Shown: positions 38,589 to 48,123, numbered from the stretch's first letter. The stretch is 64,000 nt of DNA from an uncultured Pelagibacteraceae bacterium (GCA_902624045.1 CACNVX010000001.1:62001-126000), one strand, 5' to 3'. Notes: generated from the letters alone by a model not told the origin. Numbers and translations: made by a program.

Positions 38589-38613
38589 AAGGCGGTGTAA
38601 TTTACATCGCCTT
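38589..38613 (+). promoter_or_regulatory. Intercistronic hairpin between binding protein and permease
   Basis: AAGGCGGTGTAA (38589-38600) and TTACATCGCCTT (38602-38613) form a 12 bp arm pair with one G-U. A run of A, not T, follows, so it is not an intrinsic terminator on this strand. It probably stabilises the 3' end of the binding-protein transcript so that this gene is expressed above the permease, a usual arrangement in ABC importers. Confidence 0.6.
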
Positions 38614-38630
38614 AAAAAAAAGAGGTTAAA

Positions 38631-40448
38631 GTGTTTAGTTCAAATTCCACTAGTCAGAATACCCTTATTGTAAGTCTTAAGATTAAATTATCAAAATTGT
38701 TGCTTCAACCTACATTTTTAATTGGAATTGTGCTTGTGATAATATTGTCTTACCTAGTTATTGCTCCAATAGTTTCAATTTTTTCAAATTCAGTATCTTT
38801 AACAATGATGGATGCAATGCTGTCCGGTGGAAAAGATGGTGAATTTACATATAAATATATTGATAGAGTTTTTACTTCTTCTATTAGCGAAAAGATTTTT
38901 TGGATACCTTTAAAGAATTCTATAACAGTCTCTTTTTTTGCAACATTAATCGCATTAACCTTAGGTTTAATTTTAGCATCTCTAGTCACTAGCACTAATA
39001 TTTTAGGAAGAAAATACTTAGGATTTCTTTTAATAATTCCTTACATGTTGCCATCTCAAGCTATGGCAACTGCATGGCTAACAATGTTTAAAAATAGAAA
39101 AATTAGCGGGCCCCAGGGAATGCTTGAGTCATTTGGAATTACACCTCCAGACTGGCTAGCTTACGGTCCATTACCAATTTCAATATGTATGGCTTTAAGC
39201 TATTTTCCATTTGCATTTCTTCTTTTTTCAAGTGCACTTAGTAAAATTGATATTCAATTAGAGGAAGTTGCCTCAACTTTTGGAGCTAAAACTAAAGCAA
39301 TATGGTCAAAAATTATTTTACCACTTTTGATACCTACAACCATGTCAGTTTTATTGTTAACAGTTGCAAGGACTCTGGGGACTTTTGCAACTCCATATAT
39401 CCTAGGCACACCAGCGAAATATACTTTACTTTCAACTTCATTGTATTCAAGTGTAAGGTCTAATGACTCAGGTGTTGTTGCTGTTATAGCAATTGTATTA
39501 AGTCTAATTGGTCTGATGTTACTTTTAGTTGATATTTGGGTCGTGAGAAAATGGCAGAGATTTGTCACAGTAGGAGGCAAGGGAATTAAACGACAACCAT
39601 CTAAATTAGGTGTCTTTAGAATGCCAACTACTATTTTTGCTTGGATAATTTTTTTAATAGCTGCATTGGGACCATTTATAGTTTTAGCCTTATCCACTTT
39701 GATGAGAGAACCAGGTAATTTTGCTTTTTCAAATTTTGGGTTAGCATATTGGACAGGTGTAAATGTTCCTGGAATGGATCAACCCGGTATTTTTACTAGC
39801 CCAGAAGTAATAACAGCTCTTAAAAATAGCTTTTTAATCGCTGGATCTGCAGCATTAATTTGTGGAATTTTAGGTTTATTAATTGGTTATGCAGTTGTAC
39901 GTTTACCAGGAACTTTAATTTCAGGTTTTTTGAGACAAATATCTTTTCTACCATATTTAATGCCAGGTTTAGCTTTTGCTGCAGCTTATTTATCTCTCTT
40001 TGCTGTTTCTAGAGGGCCTATACCAGCATTGTACGGATCAATGAGCCTATTAATTCTTGTGATGGTAGTTACATATCTACCTTATGCTTCAAGATCAGGT
40101 ATTTCTGCTATGATGCAAGTTGGTCCTGAACCTGAGGAAGCAGGTATGGTTTTGGGTGCTGGTTTTTGGAGAAGAATAACAACAATACTGGCTCCATTAC
40201 AAAAATCTGCATTAATCATTGCTATAATTCTTCCATTTATAACTGGAATGAAAGAATTAAGTTTAGTTGTAATGCTCGTTACGCCAGGAACAGAATTATT
40301 AACAACTCAATCAATAAGATTTTTAGATTTTGGCTACACACAACTTGCAAACGCAACTATATTAATTATTGGAGTGGTTGTAATGATTTCTGTTTTAATT
40401 TTAAATAGAGTAACAAAAACAAATCTTGCTTCAGGTCTAGGAGGATAA
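38631..40448 (+). CDS. ABC transporter permease, fused two-domain Fbp type
   Basis: Membrane part of the Fbp-type importer. About 12 membrane helices in two repeats, each with the EAA-type coupling loop (LEEVASTFGAKTKAIWSKIILP in the first, EEAGMVLGAGFWRRITTILAP in the second). Such 550-600 aa fused permeases occur in iron (FbpB) and some phosphonate or thiamine importers. Start is GTG 38631 with an AAGAGG ribosome binding site. It touches the ATPase gene at its stop. Confidence 0.9.
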   Translation: MFSSNSTSQNTLIVSLKIKLSKLLLQPTFLIGIVLVIILSYLVIAPIVSIFSNSVSLTMMDAMLSGGKDGEFTYKYIDRVFTSSISEKIFWIPLKNSITVSFFATLIALTLGLILASLVTSTNILGRKYLGFLLIIPYMLPSQAMATAWLTMFKNRKISGPQGMLESFGITPPDWLAYGPLPISICMALSYFPFAFLLFSSALSKIDIQLEEVASTFGAKTKAIWSKIILPLLIPTTMSVLLLTVARTLGTFATPYILGTPAKYTLLSTSLYSSVRSNDSGVVAVIAIVLSLIGLMLLLVDIWVVRKWQRFVTVGGKGIKRQPSKLGVFRMPTTIFAWIIFLIAALGPFIVLALSTLMREPGNFAFSNFGLAYWTGVNVPGMDQPGIFTSPEVITALKNSFLIAGSAALICGILGLLIGYAVVRLPGTLISGFLRQISFLPYLMPGLAFAAAYLSLFAVSRGPIPALYGSMSLLILVMVVTYLPYASRSGISAMMQVGPEPEEAGMVLGAGFWRRITTILAPLQKSALIIAIILPFITGMKELSLVVMLVTPGTELLTTQSIRFLDFGYTQLANATILIIGVVVMISVLILNRVTKTNLASGLGG

Positions 40449-41516
40449 ATGTCTGAAATAAAACTAAAATCGATTATTAAAAATTTTGGTGGAAACTCAA
40501 TTGCTGTAGACAATCTATCGGAAACTTTTCCAGCTGGAGAATTCGTTTGTTTACTAGGTCCTTCTGGATGTGGAAAAACAACTACTTTAAGAATGATTGC
40601 AGGTTTAGAAACACCTGATAGTGGTGAAATATTTTATGGAGATAAAACTTTCTTTTCTTCAAAAACTGGAGAATTAATTAAAACTGAAAACAGAAACCTT
40701 GGACTAATGTTTCAAAGTTATGCCTTATGGCCACACATGACAGTTTATAAAAATATTATTTTTGGGTTAGAAATGCAGAAAAAATCTCTAGAAGAAAAAG
40801 AAAAGAGATATTTAGAGCTAGAAAAACTTTTTCATCTCGAAAATTTTAGAGATCGATATCCATCAGAACTATCTGGAGGACAACAACAGCGTGTTGCGTT
40901 AGCAAGAATGCTCGCAATAAAACCAAGTTTATTATTACTCGATGAACCTTTGTCAAATCTTGATTCAAATTTACGTCTTGAAATGAGATCAGAACTTAAA
41001 AGGCTTCATCACAACTTAGGATGTACTATAATTTTTGTTACTCACGACCAAATGGAGGCTATGACCTTAGCAACATCAATTGCAGTAATGAATGACGGTA
41101 AAATAGAACAAATTGATAAACCAATGGAGATTTATAATAATCCAAAATCTTTATTTGTTGCAAAATTTGTTGGAAGCCCACAAATGAATATTGTTAATTC
41201 AAAGAAAGATGAAAAATTAGCTACTTGTCTTTCAAAAAAAATTAATATTGAAAAAGAAAAGGTAAAAAATTTTGGTATAAGACCTGAAACAATGAAAATG
41301 GTCAAACAGGATGATGGTGATATCAATGGAACTATTGAAACTATCCAACCAACTGGTGCAGATTGGATAGTTGGTGTAAATGTTTATGGCAAATCTTTGT
41401 TTTTAATTAGTTCAGACCCACCTATAGGCAAAGAGAACGATACAGTAGGAATTTTTTTTAAACCTGAAGACTGTCATTCTTTCGATAATAATGATTTAAG
41501 AATTATAAAAAATTAA
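40449..41516 (+). CDS. ABC transporter ATP-binding protein, Fbp/MalK-type
   Basis: ATPase of the Fbp-type importer. Seen: Walker A GPSGCGKTT (about 38-46), Q-loop FQSYALWPHMTVYKN, signature [15 protein letters not shown], Walker B LLLLDEPLSNLD, H-loop VTHDQMEA, then a C-terminal TOBE-type regulatory domain (FGIRPETMKM). 355 aa is normal. Its 3' end overlaps the convergent cinA gene by 4 bases. Confidence 0.92.
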   Translation: MSEIKLKSIIKNFGGNSIAVDNLSETFPAGEFVCLLGPSGCGKTTTLRMIAGLETPDSGEIFYGDKTFFSSKTGELIKTENRNLGLMFQSYALWPHMTVYKNIIFGLEMQKKSLEEKEKRYLELEKLFHLENFRDRYPSELSGGQQQRVALARMLAIKPSLLLLDEPLSNLDSNLRLEMRSELKRLHHNLGCTIIFVTHDQMEAMTLATSIAVMNDGKIEQIDKPMEIYNNPKSLFVAKFVGSPQMNIVNSKKDEKLATCLSKKINIEKEKVKNFGIRPETMKMVKQDDGDINGTIETIQPTGADWIVGVNVYGKSLFLISSDPPIGKENDTVGIFFKPEDCHSFDNNDLRIIKN

Positions 41517-41977
41517 ATCAAATTTATAACTGTTTTAATTACCTCTTTTACTGTTAATTTTTGAATAGAATTTCGGTTTTTAGATTTAAATTTTTTTTCT
41601 TTAATAAGTAAAGTTTTACCTTTTTTAAATCCAATATAAACAAGACCAACAGGTTTTTCTTTTGATCCACCGCCTGGTCCAGCTATTCCAGTTATTGATA
41701 AATTGATTTTACTCTTTGAAATTTTAGATAAATTTTGAACCATTGCTTTGCAACACTCATGACTTACAGCACCATATTTATTAATAATATTTTTATTAAT
41801 CTTTAATATCTTTGTTTTTGCTTCATTAGAGTAAGTTGTAAGACCCATTTTAAAGTACTTGGATGAGTTAGCTAATTTAGTAAAATTATGGGCTAACAAT
41901 CCTCCCGTACAAGATTCCGCAACAGATATTGTTAATTTTTTCTTAATTAATTTTTTATGAAGTAATTCAATACTCAT
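41513..41977 (-). CDS. pncC: CinA C-terminal domain protein (nicotinamide-nucleotide amidase)
   Basis: Likely deamidates nicotinamide mononucleotide, recycling NAD. Seen: TISVAESCTGGLLAHNFT (catalytic serine region), MGLTTYSNEAKTKIL, GAVSHECCKAMVQN and SITGIAGPGGGSKEKPVGLVYIG. 154 aa is the normal length of the single-domain form. I chose ATG 41977; the TTG at 41992 lies inside pgpA and gives no better N terminus. The start overlaps the pgpA stop as TAATG. Confidence 0.9.
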   Translation of the reverse strand: MSIELLHKKLIKKKLTISVAESCTGGLLAHNFTKLANSSKYFKMGLTTYSNEAKTKILKINKNIINKYGAVSHECCKAMVQNLSKISKSKINLSITGIAGPGGGSKEKPVGLVYIGFKKGKTLLIKEKKFKSKNRNSIQKLTVKEVIKTVINLI

Positions 41978-42468
41978 TAAAATTTTAAACAAAGTAAATA
42001 TATTAGTATCATAGAATATAATCCTGCAATTATATCGTCCATAATTATTCCAAAATAGTTCTTGTAGTTTTTATCAAAATAATTAACTGGAAACGGTTTT
42101 AAGATGTCAAAAAATCTAAAAAATATAAAAGACAAAATGTAATAAACCTCAATAGAAACACTTACATGATTAGCTTGGTTTAAATACAGCAATAATATTA
42201 AAGGCATTGATTGACCTAAAACCTCGTCGATTACAATTTGTCGTGGATCCTTATTTTTAAATTCAGACTCTGAATCTTTTACTGCATAAAAAGAGTAGAA
42301 AAATAAAATAATAAAAAAAATTATTGAAAATTTTAGATCAGTATATCCAACTATTTCATAAGCAATGTAAATAAAAATAGTAGTTACAGCTGAAGTAACT
42401 GTACCAGGTATTTTAGTTAAATATCCATAACCGAAGAATGTAGACACTAAGACATTTATTTTCTTCAT
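41977..42468 (-). CDS. pgpA: Phosphatidylglycerophosphatase A
   Basis: Dephosphorylates phosphatidylglycerol phosphate, giving phosphatidylglycerol. Seen: the N-terminal FGYGYLTKIPGTVTSA (family motif FGxGxxPxxPGTxGS), DPRQIVIDEVLGQSMPLIL, and RFFDILKPFPVNYFDKNYKN with FGIIMDDIIAGLYS. Four membrane helices. I chose ATG 42468 (163 aa), which overlaps the ispDF stop as ATGA; the TTG at 42483 would extend into ispDF. Confidence 0.9.
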   Translation of the reverse strand: MKKINVLVSTFFGYGYLTKIPGTVTSAVTTIFIYIAYEIVGYTDLKFSIIFFIILFFYSFYAVKDSESEFKNKDPRQIVIDEVLGQSMPLILLLYLNQANHVSVSIEVYYILSFIFFRFFDILKPFPVNYFDKNYKNYFGIIMDDIIAGLYSMILIYLLCLKF

Positions 42469-43565
42469 TTTGATATTGAGCAAATAACTTCACAAGCTAT
42501 TGCTTTTTCCTTTCCAATTAATCCGAGTTTCTCTACTGTTTTACCTTTTAAGTTAATTAATTCTTTATCTATATTTAACAAACTTGATAAAGATCTTATT
42601 ATTTTATCTCTATACTTTGAAACTTTTGGTTGTTCACATATTAAATTAATATCTAAATTATTTATGTACAATTGATTATTATCTAATATCTCAACTATTG
42701 GTTTAAGCATATTGGGTGATCTAATATTTTTATACTTTTTTTGATTATCAGGGAAATAGGTACCGATATCTTTTTTTCTAATGGCTCCTAGTATTGAGTC
42801 TATTATCGAATGAATAATCACATCACCGTCTGAATGTCCTTTAAGTCCTGAGTGAAAAGGTATTTTTATTCCACCTAAATAAAGTTTTTTATTTTTAACT
42901 AATCTATGAATATCGAATCCTATACCAAAAAATATTTTATCATCTTTAATATCCTCTTTATATGTAATTTTATTATTTAAATGTTCTCCTTTTATAAATT
43001 TTATTTTTAAATTATTTTCTATAAACATTGATGCTTCATCAGTAACATTGCTTTTTTGCTTAATTGATAATTCAAATAAATCCTTGAATTTAAAAGCCTG
43101 AGGTGTTTGTGTTAAAAATGAATTATTACGGTTTAAATTAAATAGTTGATTTTTTATTTTATATTTTATTGAATCTTTAGAATTTATCACAGGAATAACT
43201 GCCTTATTTTTTTTAAGTGATATAATTAAATTATTTAAAAGCTTAATGCTAAAATTAGGTCTTGCTGCATCATGTATTAATACATTGATTGGTTTTAATT
43301 TTTTAATATATTTTAACGCTATTAATGATGAATCAGATCTTTCTTTTCCACCTTTTATTATAGAAACTTTTTTATGAAACTTTTCTTTAATTAATTTTTG
43401 GTTATTTACTACTAATATAATTTTCTTGAAAAGTTTTGATTTAATAGCTTTTTCTATAGAATGTTTAAAAACAGCCTTGTTTTTATAAATATTAAATTGT
43501 TTTGGTTTATTTGAATTAAATCTTTTGCTTTGTCCTGATGCTAGTATTATAAAATAATTATTCAT
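42465..43565 (-). CDS. ispDF: Bifunctional IspD/IspF enzyme of the MEP pathway
   Basis: Fusion of MEP cytidylyltransferase and MEcPP synthase. The N-terminal half (about 1-210) has ILASGQSKRFNSNKPKQF and VLIHDAARPNFS; the C-terminal half (about 213-366) has GIGFDIHRLVKNKKLYLGG (metal-binding Asp and His), GLKGHSDGDVIIHSIIDSILGA and DINLICEQPKVS. The fusion is usual in alphaproteobacteria. Divergent from ntrY with only 23 bases between starts, so at least one promoter lies inside the neighbouring gene. Confidence 0.95.
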   Translation of the reverse strand: MNNYFIILASGQSKRFNSNKPKQFNIYKNKAVFKHSIEKAIKSKLFKKIILVVNNQKLIKEKFHKKVSIIKGGKERSDSSLIALKYIKKLKPINVLIHDAARPNFSIKLLNNLIISLKKNKAVIPVINSKDSIKYKIKNQLFNLNRNNSFLTQTPQAFKFKDLFELSIKQKSNVTDEASMFIENNLKIKFIKGEHLNNKITYKEDIKDDKIFFGIGFDIHRLVKNKKLYLGGIKIPFHSGLKGHSDGDVIIHSIIDSILGAIRKKDIGTYFPDNQKKYKNIRSPNMLKPIVEILDNNQLYINNLDINLICEQPKVSKYRDKIIRSLSSLLNIDKELINLKGKTVEKLGLIGKEKAIACEVICSISK

Positions 43566-43588
43566 TTTAATTGGTAATTTATATTCAA

Positions 43589-45376
43589 ATGATCGATTTT
43601 ATTAAAAAAAATATATATTTAATAATATTATTTATTATCACATTATCGATAGGTTTTTTAACGTTTTTAACTTTTTTAGACAAAGGTTTGATAAAACTAT
43701 CAGATCAAAATTTACAAATTTTGTTAGTTCTTAATATTTGCCTCTTATTTGCTCTCTTTATTTTCATTTTTTTTGAAATTAAGCGAGCAATAAAGAACGA
43801 TATTGATAAAGATGGTCTAAAATCAAACAAAAAATATATAACCTATTTTGGTTTATTCACTCTAATACCCTCAGTTTTAATCTCGATATTTTCTTTATTT
43901 TTATTTTCATTCGCGCTTGAAAAATATTTTGATAAAAAAGTTACTACAGTAGTCAATAATTCTTATGAACTTGCAAGAAATTATGTTGAAGAGATAAAAA
44001 ATAAAATTCAATCTGATATTGTTTTGATAGCATTTGATACGAATAAAAGTAAAAAGTTTTTAAATGATAATGAAAAAGAATATAAAAGATTTTTAGATAC
44101 CCAAAAAATAATTAGAAATGTTGACGAAATCCACGTTATAGATATTAATAAAAAACTGTTGTTCACAACATTAAAAGATGATCAGCCATATATACCACCT
44201 GTGGATAGAGCTTTAAACCTTGTTCTTGACGATGATAGACCTTTAAAAATAATAAATGCACCTGAAAATATTTCAGCTGCGATAATGAGATTACAAAATT
44301 TTAATGATAGATTTTTGTATGTTGTTAAATATTTAGATAAGGATATATCAAAATATTTAACCGAATCTCAAGAGGCAATTAATTTTTATTATACTGTTCA
44401 AGAAAAAAGCACTGGAATTAAAATATCATTTGCAATTATTTATATAATAGTAGTTAGTGTACTTTTATTCGTATCAATATCTATAGCTATTAGATTCTCA
44501 TCAAGGTTTTTTAGATCTATTAATAATTTAATTTTTGCATCCACATCGATAGGACAAGGAAATTTTGATGCAAAAGTTCCTGAGGTTAAGACCGATAAAG
44601 ATTTGGAAGCTCTAAACAAAAATTTTAATTTAATGATTGATAGATTAAAAAGCCAACAAGAAAAATTAATAATTAATGAGAGGCATGAGGCTTGGGGAAA
44701 CTTAGCAAGAAAGCTTGCTCATGAAATTAAAAATCCACTTACACCAATTCAATTAACAATTGATAGATTGAAAAATAAATATGCAAAACAACTAAATGTA
44801 AATAATTCTGAAAATTTTAAAGAGAATCTTAAAATTATAAATAATCAAATTAAAGTTATTGAGAAGTTAGTCAACGAATTTTCAGATTTTGCAAGAATGC
44901 CAAAACCAATATTTAGAAAAAATAATTTGGTAAACATAATTAATGAAAATATAAATTTGTTAAAAGAATTAGATAATTCTATAAAAATATATTTTAAAAA
45001 AAGCTCTGATGAAATTTTATTAGAAAGTGATAAAGAACAAATAAGTAGGGTTTTTTTAAATTTGATTAAAAATTCTATAGAAAGTATTAATCAAAGAAGT
45101 CAAAATAACAGTAGTTTCAACAAAAAAATTGGTATTGAACTTACCCAATATGATAACCACATAACCTCTATTATAACAGACAATGGTGTTGGATTTGGTA
45201 ATTTAAAATCAAATATTAAAGAAATTTTAAATCCTTATTTTACAACAAAAAAAAATGGAACAGGATTGGGTTTATCAATTGTAAATAAAATTGTTAATGA
45301 TCACAATGGAAATATTGAATTTATTCCATCTAAAGATGGAGCAAAAATAAAAATTAATTTTTATATAATAAAATGA
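43589..45376 (+). CDS. ntrY: NtrY-like membrane sensor histidine kinase
   Basis: Sensor kinase paired with NtrX. Seen: three or more N-terminal membrane helices, a periplasmic sensing region of about 150 residues, a further helix (about 285-310), a HAMP-like linker, the phospho-acceptor motif LAHEIKNPLTPIQ (His about 378), N box LNLIKNSIESIN, and ATP-lid NGVGFG plus TKKNGTGLGLSIV. I chose ATG 43589 (595 aa) over the TTG at 43571. The usual PAS domain between HAMP and HisKA is missing or very short, which explains its length below the usual 750. Confidence 0.9.
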   Translation: MIDFIKKNIYLIILFIITLSIGFLTFLTFLDKGLIKLSDQNLQILLVLNICLLFALFIFIFFEIKRAIKNDIDKDGLKSNKKYITYFGLFTLIPSVLISIFSLFLFSFALEKYFDKKVTTVVNNSYELARNYVEEIKNKIQSDIVLIAFDTNKSKKFLNDNEKEYKRFLDTQKIIRNVDEIHVIDINKKLLFTTLKDDQPYIPPVDRALNLVLDDDRPLKIINAPENISAAIMRLQNFNDRFLYVVKYLDKDISKYLTESQEAINFYYTVQEKSTGIKISFAIIYIIVVSVLLFVSISIAIRFSSRFFRSINNLIFASTSIGQGNFDAKVPEVKTDKDLEALNKNFNLMIDRLKSQQEKLIINERHEAWGNLARKLAHEIKNPLTPIQLTIDRLKNKYAKQLNVNNSENFKENLKIINNQIKVIEKLVNEFSDFARMPKPIFRKNNLVNIINENINLLKELDNSIKIYFKKSSDEILLESDKEQISRVFLNLIKNSIESINQRSQNNSSFNKKIGIELTQYDNHITSIITDNGVGFGNLKSNIKEILNPYFTTKKNGTGLGLSIVNKIVNDHNGNIEFIPSKDGAKIKINFYIIK

Positions 45377-46728
45377 GTGCAGAAATTTTAATCGTTGATG
45401 ATAATGCTGATATAAGAAATATAATAAAAGAACTCATTATAGATGCTGGTTACAAAACACGTGTTGCTGCTAATTATAAACAAGCTTTATCTGAGATAGA
45501 CAAAAAATTACCCGATGTAGCTATTTTTGATGTTAAATTAGACAAAGGAGATAACGATGGTATTGAACTTCTTTCACACATAAAAACTAAAAATATCGAT
45601 ATTCCTGTAATAATAATATCAGGTCATGCTAATATAGAAATGGCTGTAAAATCTTTACAACACGGTGCATTTGAATTTATAGAAAAACCATTTGATCAAG
45701 AAAGATTACTCAACTTTGTTAAAAGAGCAGTTGAGAATTTTAACTTAAAAAAACAAAATAAAGAATATGAAAGTAAATTGTTTTCTTCTTACGAATTAAT
45801 CGGTAGCAGCAAAAATATTGTAAATATCATTGATCAAATTAACAAAATTTCAATTACCGAAAGCAGAGTGTTTATAAGTGGTCCTTCTGGATCAGGAAAA
45901 GAACTAGTTGCTAGAAAAATACATAAATCTTCTAATAGAAATAAAAAACCTTTTGTAGTACTAAATGGAGCTCTATTAGATTTTAATAAATATGAATTAG
46001 AATTATTTGGAGAAGAAAAAGAAAATGGTTCTATTTCATACGGTGCTCTTGAAAAAGCAAATAATGGAACTCTTTTGATTGATCAAATTTCAGAAATTCC
46101 GTTGGATATTCAATCTAAAATTTTAAGAGTTTTAACTGATCAAAAATTTAAAAGAGTTAATGGAAGTAATGATATTATTGTAGATGTTAGATTAATTTGT
46201 TCATCTAGCAAAGATTTAAAAAAAGAAATAGAAATTGGTAACTTTAGAGAAGATCTATTTCATAGAATAAATGTTTTTGAAATTAATATTGAGCCATTAA
46301 ATCAAAGAATTTCAGATATTCCTCTTTTAATAAAATATTTTTCAAAAAAAATTTCAGAAAATTATAATATAAAAGAATTAGAAATAGATGAAAACAATAG
46401 CTATATTTTAAATCATAATTGGCATGGAAATGTAAGGGAATTAAGAAATCTAATTGAAAGAATAGCAATATTACAACCTGATACTAAAGATAAAATTTCA
46501 AACATTATTAAGGAATCCCTAAAAAACCTTAATTTCGATGATCAAATTGCTGAAAATAGCCTATCTGTGCCATTAAAAGAGGCTAGAGAAAAATTTGAAA
46601 AAGAGTATTTAACTATTCAATTGAAAAAATTTAATGGAAATATTTCTAAAACAGCAAACTTTGTTGGCATGGAAAGAAGTGCTTTGCATAGAAAATTAAA
46701 AGGCCTAGGTATAAAAGAATTTAATTAA
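45373..46728 (+). CDS. ntrX: NtrX-like response regulator with a degenerate AAA+ domain
   Basis: Receiver (about 1-120) with the likely phospho-acceptor Asp53 in FDVKLDKGDN, an AAA+ domain (about 140-370) with Walker A GPSGSGKELVA (170-180), and a Fis-type helix-turn-helix at the C terminus (NGNISKTANFVGMERSALHRKLK). The sigma-54 contact motif GAFTGA is missing: ELFG is followed directly by EEKENGSISYGALEKA. Walker B reads LLIDQ instead of LFLDE, so the catalytic Glu is Gln. It most likely acts as a plain DNA-binding regulator and not as a sigma-54 activator. It overlaps ntrY by 4 bases. Confidence 0.92.
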   Translation: MSAEILIVDDNADIRNIIKELIIDAGYKTRVAANYKQALSEIDKKLPDVAIFDVKLDKGDNDGIELLSHIKTKNIDIPVIIISGHANIEMAVKSLQHGAFEFIEKPFDQERLLNFVKRAVENFNLKKQNKEYESKLFSSYELIGSSKNIVNIIDQINKISITESRVFISGPSGSGKELVARKIHKSSNRNKKPFVVLNGALLDFNKYELELFGEEKENGSISYGALEKANNGTLLIDQISEIPLDIQSKILRVLTDQKFKRVNGSNDIIVDVRLICSSSKDLKKEIEIGNFREDLFHRINVFEINIEPLNQRISDIPLLIKYFSKKISENYNIKELEIDENNSYILNHNWHGNVRELRNLIERIAILQPDTKDKISNIIKESLKNLNFDDQIAENSLSVPLKEAREKFEKEYLTIQLKKFNGNISKTANFVGMERSALHRKLKGLGIKEFN

Positions 46729-48120
46729 ATGAATATAATCATATGTGGCGCTGGTAGAGTGGGTTTTACTATAGCTAAACAATTAAGCGAACAGGGGCAC
46801 TCAATTACTGTTATAGACCCATCTAGTGAGGATATTCAAAAAATTGATGATGCATTAGATGTAAAAGCAATTGTTGGTAAAGGTACGTATCCTTCTATTC
46901 TTGAAAAAGCAAATGCTGCTGAAACAGATATGATTATTGCAGTAACTCGAAACGATGAAATTAATATGGTTATCTGTCAGATAGCTTTTTCAATTTTTAA
47001 TATTCAAAAAAAAATAGCCAGAATAAGATCTCAAGATTATTTGAACCCAAAATTTACTAGGGTTTATAATAAAGAAAATCTACCAATAGATGTTATTATT
47101 TCTCCCGAAATTGAAATTGCTAAATCTATTCAAAGAAAGCTTGAAGCACCTGGAGCATTAGATAATGTTCCTTTTGCTGAAAACAAAATAAGGTTATTAG
47201 AAATTTTAATCAATGAAAATTGTAATTTAATAAATATTAAACTTAACAATTTAACAAAAAAATATCCTAATTTAGATGCAAATGTAATTGGCATTATAAG
47301 AGATGAAAAATTTTTTATACCAAAGAAAAATGATGATATTAAAAAAGATGACAAAATTTATGTTATTATTAACTCTTCTCAAATGTTAGAAACTTTAGAA
47401 GCATTTGGTCATAATGAAAAAGTTTCTAATAAAATTTTGATAGTGGGGGGTGGTAATATTGGCTTTAATTTAGCCAAAAATCTTGAAGAAAGACAAGATG
47501 CTGTTCGTGTAAAAATTATTGAAAAAAATAAAGAAAGAGCAGAATTTCTTGCAAATGAATTAAACAATTCAATAGTTATTAATGGAGATGCACTCGATGA
47601 AGAAGTTTTAGTTGAAGCAAATTTAGAGGAAGCTGAAACTGTTCTTGCTTTAACAAATGACGATGAAGATAATTTAATGGTAAGTGTATTAGTAGAAAAG
47701 TTTGCAAAAGATGAAAAAGATATAAGTGATAAAAGAACTATGGCACTGATTAATAAACCTAATTATTCATTGTTGCAAAACTCTCTAAAAATTGATGATT
47801 TAATTGATCCTAGAATGAATACAGTTTCAAGTATTTTAAAACATGTTCATAAAGGCACTATTGAGACAGCATACACAATTATGAACGGTGAATATGAAGT
47901 CATAGAAGCTGAAATCATTGAAACATCTGAATTGATAAATAGAGAATTAAAAAATTCTGACTTGCCAGAGGAAATAAGAATTGGAGCAGTACTAAGAGAA
48001 AAAAAAATAATAATACCAAGATCAAATTTTGTATTCCAGAAAGACGATAAAGTCGTTTTTCTTGCAAAAAAGGACACTATTTCAATAGTTGAAAATATAT
48101 TTAGAATTAGTTCTATCTAA
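46729..48120 (+). CDS. trkA: Trk potassium uptake system regulatory protein TrkA
   Basis: Peripheral NAD-binding subunit that gates TrkH. Seen: two Rossmann-like RCK domains, beginning NIIICGAGRVGFTIAKQL (about 2-19) and ILIVGGGNIGFNLAKNLEER (about 235-254), each followed by a TrkA-C domain. 463 aa is normal. The ntrYX-trkAH order is standard in alphaproteobacteria and matches potassium-linked osmotic control. Confidence 0.95.
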   Translation: MNIIICGAGRVGFTIAKQLSEQGHSITVIDPSSEDIQKIDDALDVKAIVGKGTYPSILEKANAAETDMIIAVTRNDEINMVICQIAFSIFNIQKKIARIRSQDYLNPKFTRVYNKENLPIDVIISPEIEIAKSIQRKLEAPGALDNVPFAENKIRLLEILINENCNLINIKLNNLTKKYPNLDANVIGIIRDEKFFIPKKNDDIKKDDKIYVIINSSQMLETLEAFGHNEKVSNKILIVGGGNIGFNLAKNLEERQDAVRVKIIEKNKERAEFLANELNNSIVINGDALDEEVLVEANLEEAETVLALTNDDEDNLMVSVLVEKFAKDEKDISDKRTMALINKPNYSLLQNSLKIDDLIDPRMNTVSSILKHVHKGTIETAYTIMNGEYEVIEAEIIETSELINRELKNSDLPEEIRIGAVLREKKIIIPRSNFVFQKDDKVVFLAKKDTISIVENIFRISSI

Positions 48121-48123
48121 TAA

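Noticed and set aside
38589..38620. Intrinsic terminator after the Fbp-type binding protein gene
   Set aside because: The stem is followed by A residues on the coding strand, not T, so it should not terminate transcription in this direction.
39254..39697. 147-codon open frame antisense to the fused permease
   Set aside because: It mirrors the codon pattern of the real gene, which has clear coupling loops and membrane helices.
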